Source: Cyanobacteria bacterium UBA9971 (GTDB lineage: Bacteria > Cyanobacteriota > Vampirovibrionia > Gastranaerophilales > UBA9971). Taken from it: a DNA stretch of 7,962 nt. This document shows, piece by piece, positions 1 to 5,681 of the stretch. The translations under genes and the position numbers were made by a program. Positions within the stretch are counted from its first letter, which is position 1, and each line of letters begins with the position of its first letter. The DNA is taken from the NCBI GenBank assembly GCA_003499955.1, contig DNRP01000173.1, forward strand, positions 1 to 7,962, written 5' to 3'. The notes under the pieces are model-generated. The model was not told where the DNA came from and made no database searches. It was given only the letters and a program-made list of their open reading frames with translations.

Positions 1-230
1 TCGTTCATAACATCTTCTTCAACGACTTCTTTTAGCCTGAATACACCTATTTCGCCTTTGTTTTCGTTTACACGACCTGTAATATTGGCAACGTGAGTGC
101 CTTTCACATGTTTTTTATATGCTGTTACCATTGCATCCTCAAGAGATCTAAGAATAGCTTCTCTCGGGATACCTTTTTCTCTTTCCAATTCTTCTGTAGC
201 TTCCAGAAGCACTTTTCCAACTTTAATCAT
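1..230 (-). CDS. nusA: Transcription termination/antitermination factor NusA, N-terminal part (cut by window edge)
   Basis: NusA binds RNA polymerase and nascent RNA and modulates pausing, termination and antitermination in the cytoplasm. Only the first 76 codons lie in the window; the gene runs off the left edge on the minus strand. The translation starts MIKVGKVLLEATEELEREKG and continues with IPREAILRSLEDAMVTAYKK, the typical helical start of the NusA N-terminal polymerase-binding domain (short helix, 'lPre.i..alE.A...Aykk'), followed by a beta segment ending near GEIGVFRLKEVVEED. The ATG at 230-228 has a strong Shine-Dalgarno sequence, AAGGAG at 244-239, eight bases upstream. It begins 19 bases after the stop of rimP, the classical rimP-nusA arrangement, so the two are almost surely co-transcribed. 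The S1 and KH domains are outside the window and cannot be checked. Confidence 0.93.
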   Translation of the reverse strand, partial: MIKVGKVLLEATEELEREKGIPREAILRSLEDAMVTAYKKHVKGTHVANITGRVNENKGEIGVFRLKEVVEEDVMN

Positions 231-249
231 GTTTGTTTCTCCTTATATT

Positions 250-741
250 CTAAAATTCGTACTTAGGTTCAAGTTTTATTTGTGAAATATTAGTTTCTTC
301 GATTTCTATAAGCTCATTAGTTTCTTCAAGTTTTATTTTTAATCCGTTTTCTTTGCTGTACTCACTAATTATACCTATAAATGTCTTTAAATTGTCATTA
401 ATTGGCTTTTTTAACTTAATTTTAACCCTTTTCCCCCTAAAAATTTCATATTCTCCGGGAGATTTGAGTTTTCTTTCACTGCCGGGGCTGCTTACTTCGA
501 GATAATATTCTACAGGTATCATCAAATCCAAACATTCATCCAATTTTGTTGTTACTTTTTCACAATCTTCGTGTGTTACAGGATGTTTAGGGTTATAAAT
601 AAAGACCTGAAGGTGCCATTTGTTAAATTCATTTACTAAATCGACTTCCAGAAGAATTAAACCGCTTTCTTCCGCGGCTTTTTCTATTACCGGCGTAACT
701 TTTTTTATTATTTCAATTTTGTTTATATTTTCTTTATTCAC
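250..741 (-). CDS. rimP: Ribosome maturation factor RimP
   Basis: RimP assists late maturation of the 30S ribosomal subunit. The 163-residue product has the usual family length (about 150) and two-domain layout: an N-terminal alpha/beta domain (about residues 10-90) and a C-terminal Sm-like beta barrel (about 92-160). Diagnostic features are LLEVDLV at 30-36, THEDCEKVTTKLDE at 56-69 and the family signature YYLEVSSPGSERKL at 79-92. The start is GTG (741-739); the only purine-rich stretch upstream is a weak GAGA about nine bases away, so initiation may be modest. It is followed 19 bases later by nusA on the same strand, and a promoter plus stem-loop lies just upstream. Identification rests on the signature and the nusA neighbour, and is secure. 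Confidence 0.95.
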   Translation of the reverse strand: MNKENINKIEIIKKVTPVIEKAAEESGLILLEVDLVNEFNKWHLQVFIYNPKHPVTHEDCEKVTTKLDECLDLMIPVEYYLEVSSPGSERKLKSPGEYEIFRGKRVKIKLKKPINDNLKTFIGIISEYSKENGLKIKLEETNELIEIEETNISQIKLEPKYEF

Positions 742-765
742 TTAAGTTGTCTCTATTAAGTAAAG

Positions 766-792
766 AAGAGAGTGGGGGTTGCCCACTCTCTT
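766..792 (-). promoter_or_regulatory. Stem-loop at the 5' end of the rimP-nusA leader (or terminator of the upstream gene)
   Basis: A perfect 11-bp inverted repeat (AAGAGAGTGGG at 766-776, CCCACTCTCTT at 782-792) closes a 5-base loop. Read on the minus strand it is followed by CTTTACTTAATAG, only a weak U-rich tail. It lies about 7 bases after the predicted start of the rimP transcript and about 25 bases before the GTG. It may be a rho-independent terminator for read-through from the U32 gene, a 5'-stabilising hairpin, or an attenuator in the leader. On the plus strand no T-run follows the stem, so termination in that direction is unlikely. Confidence 0.6.
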
Positions 793-805
793 TCGAGTTG
801 TGAAT

Positions 806-834
806 ATATTAACATTAAATTTATAAAATTACAA
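806..834 (-). promoter_or_regulatory. Sigma70-type promoter of rimP-nusA
   Basis: On the minus strand a -35 box TTGTAA (834-829) is separated by exactly 17 bases from a -10 box TAATAT (811-806). A TG one base before the -10 box makes it an extended -10 (TGTTAATAT). Transcription would start near 800-798, about 58 bases upstream of the rimP GTG. Spacing and position fit well, but AT-rich DNA produces such matches by chance, so this is a strong candidate rather than a proven promoter. Confidence 0.6.
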
Positions 835-882
835 ATTATTCTTTTGCGAAGCGGGAGTGTTAAAAAAGGGAAATGATTAGTT

Positions 883-2619
883 TTATTTTTTTAAAAGCTC
901 ATTCTTTGCCAAGTATTTCTCAATGCCATATTCTTCCGTCAAAAATTTTGAATCAAATTTGTATTTTGGATTGTATAAAGAATCAAAATACTTGTTAAGC
1001 AAAATCGGGACAAATTTTGCCGGCAGACCACTAAAATCAATCATAAATTCGTTAATCCCGATTTCCTGAAAAATATTGATATATTTGAATAAATCCAAAA
1101 TTTTATCCTTAAACATATGCATCCTGCAAAATCCGTCCACCGCGATCGGGAAAGATTTTTTAACCATTTTGTCCTGAATTGCGTAAGTCCCGTTATGACA
1201 GGGGGCATTGCATGACAAACGTGATAATATTGCGGAATCCTTGTTTAAAGGACATAAACCAGAACTTGGGACTCTTGAGCTTCCTGCAATAGTGATTTGC
1301 CTTAATGGAATTTTTCCATCAAGCTTTTCTATGCATTGTTTTATGTTTTCTATCCCCTGAAAATTGCTGAAATCAAGAGTTTTTATGCTGTGATATCCTT
1401 CAAGAAGCTCAATTGACGAGCTGTTTTGTATATTAAACCCGTGACCGATTTCTATTGGCATATTAAGGTCTTTGTCCTTAATTATGCTCCACCAGTATCC
1501 CATATTGTTTATTACAACCGAATGCGGGCATGGCTTCTGAGTTAAAACAGATTTTGTGTATTCGTACACCCTGTCAAAATCCCGCTCTGTTAACACTTTA
1601 GGCGTTCCAAGCTTAAGTTTTATCCCGTATTCAGCACATTCGTTTTTAACTTTGTCAATTATTTTGTTGAAGCTGTATTTTGCCAGATCGGCTGTATTTA
1701 AGATTTCCCCGTATTCTATGGCATTAATAGGGTTTGCTTTAAGCTTTTTTAAGTATTTTTTAAGTTCTTTAATCTGCTCAAGGCTTGTAAGCCTTAAATT
1801 TAGAAGAGGATAAGTTTTGTTTTTCTCAAGATTTCTATATTTAGGTTGAAAAAACCGATGATATTCCCATTTAAAATGATGAATATTGCCGGAAAATTTA
1901 AATGTTCTACCGCGCGCATTCTGGAATTCTCCAGAAAAATGGTCTGTTTTATACAGGGAATTTTCTGTATTTTTAAAAGGAAGTTTCTGATTTTTGTACA
2001 TTTCAGGGGTTTCTAGTATTTTAACGACGGAATCAACCCCTTCTATAAGCTCTTTTGGCGTGTCAAATTTGGCTTTTATTATTACGGTGTCAATAATTTT
2101 GTTTTCAATAAGGTCTTTTGCTATCCACGGAAGATTATTTGAATCAATAGCAAGCTTGTAATTAGTATATTTCTTTATTTTTAATAAATTTTTAATATAA
2201 ATTTCTTCGGTTAAATTTATCATTTGAGGTTTGTATATAGAAGAAATAAACTCCGCGCTGGTCAAATTATGTATGTTCAGACCGGAATCAATTATGATTT
2301 TGCGGGAAAATTTTGTGTTTTTGATTATTTCAAGTATTGCAGAATTATTAACGAGTATTCCCTTGAAATCAAGCGTGTTTAACAATTCAAACAGCTCAAT
2401 TATTTTTTTTATTTCTGTTTCTTTAATTTCGCTTTTAAAATTTATATAAAAATTCAGCCCCTGTTCCTTAGAAATGTTAATAAAATCAATAAGCTTTTCA
2501 TGACCGGCTTTTTTAAAAAAATTTGAATGATAAGCATATATATTTTTACATTTTGTGTCTTTGATAAAATATATTTCTTCAAGAGTATTAACAGGAACAA
2601 TTATTTCAGGAATTTTCAT
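883..2619 (-). CDS. Peptidase U32-family protein (probable Fe-S, non-peptidase type), two-module
   Basis: The 578-residue product resembles the U32 family, whose characterised members (TrhP, RlhA, UbiU/UbiV) support tRNA, rRNA or ubiquinone hydroxylation; UbiU and UbiV bind an iron-sulfur cluster through four cysteines. The N-terminus MKIPEIIVPVNTLEEI matches the family's opening strand. Residues 86-140 (VNN, then LNIHN and INLTEE) and 367-425 (INN, then FNIQN and TLDFSN) look like two copies of the same barrel segment. The second leads into SGLCPLN, with cysteines 456, 470, 474 and 498 in a C-x13-C-x3-C-x23-C pattern and a following FPIAVDGFCRMH segment, which corresponds to the cysteine-rich end of U32 proteins. 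The ATG start has no clear Shine-Dalgarno sequence, but the protein begins where the family does. It stands alone, 141 bases upstream of rimP. The substrate is unknown and a protease role is not supported. Confidence 0.68.
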   Translation of the reverse strand: MKIPEIIVPVNTLEEIYFIKDTKCKNIYAYHSNFFKKAGHEKLIDFINISKEQGLNFYINFKSEIKETEIKKIIELFELLNTLDFKGILVNNSAILEIIKNTKFSRKIIIDSGLNIHNLTSAEFISSIYKPQMINLTEEIYIKNLLKIKKYTNYKLAIDSNNLPWIAKDLIENKIIDTVIIKAKFDTPKELIEGVDSVVKILETPEMYKNQKLPFKNTENSLYKTDHFSGEFQNARGRTFKFSGNIHHFKWEYHRFFQPKYRNLEKNKTYPLLNLRLTSLEQIKELKKYLKKLKANPINAIEYGEILNTADLAKYSFNKIIDKVKNECAEYGIKLKLGTPKVLTERDFDRVYEYTKSVLTQKPCPHSVVINNMGYWWSIIKDKDLNMPIEIGHGFNIQNSSSIELLEGYHSIKTLDFSNFQGIENIKQCIEKLDGKIPLRQITIAGSSRVPSSGLCPLNKDSAILSRLSCNAPCHNGTYAIQDKMVKKSFPIAVDGFCRMHMFKDKILDLFKYINIFQEIGINEFMIDFSGLPAKFVPILLNKYFDSLYNPKYKFDSKFLTEEYGIEKYLAKNELLKK

Positions 2620-2687
2620 TTTTTATGTTTCTATCAATTATCTAACCTGAATTGCTAAATAACTCGAGTCGCAAATTAATTTTTGAA

Positions 2688-2786
2688 TTGTCATGTTGAG
2701 CGAAGCGAAACATCTGTCCCTTTTGGGATATAAGCTTTAATACTCATATGGACAGATTCTTCGGACTAAAGTCCTCAGAATGACAA
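2688..2786. repeat. Dispersed palindromic repeat, family A (TTGTCAT...ATGACAA)
   Basis: Imperfect inverted repeat about 99 bases long. The left arm reads TTGTCATGTTGAGCGAAGCG and on to ATCTGTCC; the reverse complement of the right arm reads TGTCATTCTGAG, then GAAGAATCTGTCC. The right arm also contains a small perfect hairpin, GGACT-AA-AGTCC (2763-2774), and the centre contains CCCTTTTGGG. A half copy of the same family occurs at 3690-3716. There is no coding potential. Confidence 0.7.
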
Positions 2787-2841
2787 CCCACTATTGATAA
2801 GCGTTTTGACTAATTAGCGACTCAGGTTAAATAGCCAAAAC

Positions 2842-2883
2842 TGTCATTATGATTGCTTCGGCTTTTTAAGCCTCGCAATGACA
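2842..2883 (-). repeat. Dispersed palindromic repeat, family B, copy 1
   Basis: A 42-base element bounded by TGTCATT (2842-2848) and AATGACA (2877-2883), with an internal hairpin GGCTT-TTT-AAGCC (2860-2872). Its reverse complement matches 31 of 33 bases of the left part of the copy at 5576-5608, so this is a true dispersed family and not a chance palindrome. It sits at the edge of the divergent repeat cluster. Confidence 0.75.
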
Positions 2884-3030
2884 ACAAAAATTAATTAGCA
2901 TTTCAATTATCTGTTTTAATTAAGTAATATACCATGTGCTTTAAAATACTTCAAATAAGGGATAATTGTATCTTTGTTTATTACTACAATAATTGGTGTG
3001 AAAGTCTATCAAATATTATGTGTAAAACCC

Positions 3031-3681
3031 ATGATGATTAGAAAAAAAAGCTTTAAAATCATCTTTGCAGGTATCGTTCTGGTAACGTACCTGGTTTTAT
3101 CGTTTTGTTTAAAAGCGCAATCAAATGATTTATCCGGTAAAAACATTACTAAACAAAGAAAAACAACAACTAATTCTGCTTATTCTTTAAATAATCAGAA
3201 AAAACCTTCTTCTGTTTCAAATGATGATGAAGAAATGGTTATCGTGAATGTTGTTAACTTTGGAAGAAAAAATCCATTCAAACCCTATAAAAAATATAGT
3301 ATGGTTACCGGAGATTTAGGAATCCCTTCTGATATTCCCCCTCCTCCGATGTTTGATCCGGCAGCTGATAACCAGTTAAAAAGTCTTATGGAATCAAAAG
3401 TTAATGGCATTCTTTATGATCCGAGCGGGAAATCGGTTGCTATCATAAATGTTAAAGGTTCCGACTATATGGTACGTCAAAATGATTCTATATTTGGTTT
3501 TTATATTGGAAGAATAACCAAAAACAAAGTAACCATAAGCTATGGCAATAACACATATAATGTCAGCGTTGGAGAAGTTATAGGACAGGAATCTCTTAAT
3601 TATGATCCTGTAGTAAGAAATAATCAGAATTTTGGAGGAATGAATTATAGACTTCCTACGATTAATACAAATGGTTTGTAA
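3031..3681 (+). CDS. GspC/PilP-like bitopic membrane protein of a secretin system
   Basis: Probably links the inner-membrane machinery to the secretin in the periplasm. Residues below are numbered from a possible TTG start at 2974. A basic stretch RKKSFK (23-28) precedes one hydrophobic segment (about 28-47), then a polar low-complexity linker (50-86), a GRKNPFKP motif (97-104) like that before PilP domains, a proline run (122-125), and a small beta-rich domain (142-204: VNGILYDPSGKSVAIINV, then GFYIGRITKNKVTISY) resembling PilP and the GspC homology region. The segment ends LSFC, but phenylalanine before the cysteine argues against a lipobox. The start is uncertain: ATG at 3031 or 3034 places the basic residues at the N-terminus but lacks a Shine-Dalgarno sequence, while TTG at 2974 has AAGGGA 11 bases upstream. 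The secretin gene follows after 56 bases. The role is inferred from fold-like pattern and position. Confidence 0.68.
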   Translation: MMIRKKSFKIIFAGIVLVTYLVLSFCLKAQSNDLSGKNITKQRKTTTNSAYSLNNQKKPSSVSNDDEEMVIVNVVNFGRKNPFKPYKKYSMVTGDLGIPSDIPPPPMFDPAADNQLKSLMESKVNGILYDPSGKSVAIINVKGSDYMVRQNDSIFGFYIGRITKNKVTISYGNNTYNVSVGEVIGQESLNYDPVVRNNQNFGGMNYRLPTINTNGL

Positions 3682-3689
3682 AAGGTTTT

Positions 3690-3716
3690 AGATTCTTACG
3701 CTTCACTCAGAATGAC
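3690..3716 (-). repeat. Half copy of dispersed repeat family A between operon genes
   Basis: The reverse complement reads GTCATTCTGAG, then TGAAGCG and TAAGAATCT, matching the outer part of the family A element at 2688-2786 (GTCATTCTGAG...GAAGAATCT). Only one arm is present. It occupies most of the short gap between the GspC/PilP-like gene and the secretin gene, ending ten bases before the secretin ribosome binding site. Confidence 0.6.
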
Positions 3717-3737
3717 TAAAAACTCAAGGAGTAGATA

Positions 3738-5570
3738 ATGATAAAACACCGGAAAAAACTATTAACAAACATACTGGCAATGACAATTGCCGGTCTTTTT
3801 GGTTTAGAATCTCTTGCAGCAGCAGCCTCTATGCCGGTAAAAGTTGTACCGTTAAGAGCTGCAAGTAATATAAAAAAAGTAATAAATAATCCTGATTCTT
3901 CCAGTATACAGTTAAAAGGCGGAGTAAAAATTGACAATAAAGAGCATTTAGTTACTTTAAACCTTATTAAATCTGATTTAAGGCAAGTTTTAAGAATGCT
4001 TGCGGATAAAGCCGGAAAAAATATTATTATAGATGCCTCTGTGGGAGGAGCAACGTCGACAGCGGGAACAACAACTGTGACATCAGGAGTTGATAGCGAA
4101 GGAGAAATCAGTCTTGATCTTGTAAATGTAACTGTAAACAAAGCTTTTGAATATATAATGACAATAAAACAACTGTCTTACTGGCAGGATGGAAACACTT
4201 TAATTGTTGCGACCAGCGAAAAAGCAAGTGAATTAGGACTTAATAAAACAGAAATTAAGCCTATTAAAATTAAATATGTAGACGCTCAAAAAATAGCCGA
4301 TTTTTTAAACAGTAATATATTTAATTTAAATAAGCCTGATATAAGTAAATCTGCAATTGTTACATCAAATCCAAGCACAAATGAAATTTATATATTTGGT
4401 AAGAACAGCGATTATGACTTGGCTAAAAAAGTAATTGCACATCTTGACACAAAGCCTCAGGTGAACACATTCAGTGTAAATTATGCAAATCCGACTACTC
4501 TGGCTTCAAAAATATGCATGACTGTATTTCAGAATACCACTGCCAGTAGTTCAGCAAGTTCTTCATCAAGCAGTTCTTCCGGCAGTTCGTCAGCAGGAAG
4601 TCAATTAAATACCATTTGTTCAGGTACAGCTAGCGGAAGCTCAAGTGGTTCAAGTAGTTCTTCGTCAGGAAGTACAAGTCTTTCTGCATTTTCATCGTCT
4701 TCCTATATGGTGCTTGCAGATCCGGGGTTAAACCAGATTACTTTATTTGGCGGAACACAGGAACAAGTTAATCTTGCTCAGGAAATTATAAAAAACTTTG
4801 ATAAAAAAGAACCGCAGGTTTATCTTGAAATTTCAATTATCGAACTTAGTGAAGAAGGCTCAAAAGATTTTCAAAATATAATAAATGCCGAAACTCCTAA
4901 AAAAGTAGGACAAATAATCGGAGGAAAAGCAAGGTTTGAGTGGAATCAAAAGTATAATATTTTAGATGTTCCAAGTGCAGGCTCCGGTGATCCAAGATAT
5001 AGTATTTATGATACTTACGGAACTGTAAGAGATTTAAGCGGCGCGCTACAATATGTTATGTCTCAACAAAAAGGACGTGTTCTTGCAAATCCAAGAATAA
5101 TTGCTTCAAATAATACAGAATCAACTATAGATATTTCTTCTGACTATGTAAAAAGCATAACTACTCAATCAAATATAACGGCAGGTACTGATGTGACAAC
5201 GGTAGAAATTGCAAGTGATGCCGGTATTCAGCTTTCAGTAACTCCGAGAATATCCCCAAACGGTTATGTTACTTTTGATCTGGAACCTGAATACAATTCC
5301 ATAAAAAGTGGAAGTGCGACACAAACTTTGTTAAACAGAAGATCATTTAAAGCTGAAAATCTCAGGGTTAAAGATGGAGAAACTCTTGTAATAGCAGGTC
5401 TGGTTCAAGAAACAGAAAGAAATTCTCAGAAAAAAACACCAATATTATCTGATTTGCCTGTTATCGGTATCTTTTTCAAAGATCAATATACAGCAAAAGA
5501 CAGAACTGAATTGATTTTTATGATTACTCCACGAATAATTAAAGATGATGATAAAGTTGAATCGATATAA
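3738..5570 (+). CDS. Secretin (GspD/PilQ family outer-membrane channel)
   Basis: Forms the multimeric outer-membrane pore of a type II secretion or type IV pilus machine. The 610-residue product has a signal peptide (KHRKK then a hydrophobic run, cleavage near 29-31), an N0/STN domain (about 72-158, with a Ser/Thr/Gly loop at 101-123), an N1-type domain (174-238), an N3-type domain (242-356) and the beta-barrel secretin domain (358-602). Secretin hallmarks are VLANPRIIASNN (448-459), RVKDGETLVIAGLV (543-556), PILSDLPVIGIFF (568-580) and ELIFMITPRII (591-601). The N3-type domain carries a serine-rich insertion (about 269-323), and the protein's only two cysteines (260 and 294) flank its first half. 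The ATG is well supported by AAGGAG at 3726-3731, six bases upstream. No C-terminal pilotin-binding extension is evident. GspD versus PilQ cannot be decided from sequence alone; the gene order favours GspD. Confidence 0.93.
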   Translation: MIKHRKKLLTNILAMTIAGLFGLESLAAAASMPVKVVPLRAASNIKKVINNPDSSSIQLKGGVKIDNKEHLVTLNLIKSDLRQVLRMLADKAGKNIIIDASVGGATSTAGTTTVTSGVDSEGEISLDLVNVTVNKAFEYIMTIKQLSYWQDGNTLIVATSEKASELGLNKTEIKPIKIKYVDAQKIADFLNSNIFNLNKPDISKSAIVTSNPSTNEIYIFGKNSDYDLAKKVIAHLDTKPQVNTFSVNYANPTTLASKICMTVFQNTTASSSASSSSSSSSGSSSAGSQLNTICSGTASGSSSGSSSSSSGSTSLSAFSSSSYMVLADPGLNQITLFGGTQEQVNLAQEIIKNFDKKEPQVYLEISIIELSEEGSKDFQNIINAETPKKVGQIIGGKARFEWNQKYNILDVPSAGSGDPRYSIYDTYGTVRDLSGALQYVMSQQKGRVLANPRIIASNNTESTIDISSDYVKSITTQSNITAGTDVTTVEIASDAGIQLSVTPRISPNGYVTFDLEPEYNSIKSGSATQTLLNRRSFKAENLRVKDGETLVIAGLVQETERNSQKKTPILSDLPVIGIFFKDQYTAKDRTELIFMITPRIIKDDDKVESI

Positions 5571-5575
5571 CAAGC

Positions 5576-5657
5576 TGTCATTGCGAGGCTTGAAAAACCG
5601 AAGCAATCGCAAGATTTTGTAAAATTACGAGATTGCTTCTTTTCACTCGCAATAACA
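5576..5657 (+). repeat. Dispersed palindromic repeat, family B, copy 2 (long hairpin)
   Basis: An 82-base element filling most of the gap between the secretin and ATPase genes. The outer arms TGTCATTGCGAG (5576-5587) and CTCGCAATAACA (5646-5657) pair at 11 of 12 positions, and the inner arms GAAGCAATC (5600-5608) and GATTGCTTC (5631-5639) pair perfectly, with a near-palindromic AT-rich centre (ATTTTGTAAAAT). The left part is 31/33 identical to the inverted copy at 2842-2883. In mRNA it would fold into a long bulged hairpin. No U-run follows, so it is not a classical terminator; it could still affect mRNA decay or the secretin-to-ATPase expression ratio. Confidence 0.78.
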
Positions 5658-5681
5658 AAAACTAAAAAAAGGAAATAAAAA

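Larger units (their letters stand above)
2643..2910. repeat. Cluster of nested inverted repeats in the divergent intergenic region
   Basis: The gap of about 350 bases between the U32 gene and the secretion operon holds no gene I can support; it is filled by related short repeats. GCAAATTAATTTTTG (2671-2685) is matched 14 of 15 by the reverse complement of 2885-2899, enclosing everything between. TAACCTGA (2643-2650) and GAGTCGCAAATTAAT (2665-2679) reappear, joined and inverted, at 2810-2829. Inside lie two hairpin repeats listed separately. No transposase and no convincing target-site duplication are visible. It looks like a non-autonomous (MITE- or REP-like) repeat cluster. Promoters for both flanking genes must lie in or beside it, but none is clear. 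Confidence 0.6.

Noticed and set aside
841..882. Fragment GCGAAGCGGGAGTG as another copy of the dispersed repeat
   Set aside because: It shares only a short GCGAAGCG-like core with family A and lacks the TGTCAT end and any second arm.
2641..2910. Repeats in the divergent gap as a CRISPR array
   Set aside because: The repeats are inverted and unequal in length, with no regular spacers and no cas genes nearby.
2902..2930. Promoter for the secretion operon (TTCAAT, 17 bases, TAATAT)
   Set aside because: The spacing is right but the -35 match is poor, and in DNA this AT-rich such pairs are frequent; TAAAAT at 2942-2947 is an equally good -10 without a -35.
3091..3120. Lipoprotein signal in the GspC/PilP-like protein (cysteine after the hydrophobic segment)
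   Set aside because: The sequence LSFC has phenylalanine just before the cysteine, which does not fit a lipobox, and an alternative reading as a membrane anchor fits better.
3716..4141. Open frame of 141 codons on the minus strand opposite the secretin N-terminus
   Set aside because: It lies wholly against a well-supported secretin gene apart from its last bases, its composition is what the reverse of a Lys/Thr/Val-rich gene gives, and it matches no family I recognise.
5576..5657. Hairpin as a rho-independent terminator after the secretin gene
   Set aside because: The stem is followed by AAAACTAAAAAAAGG rather than a U-run, and the ATPase gene lies immediately downstream on the same strand.
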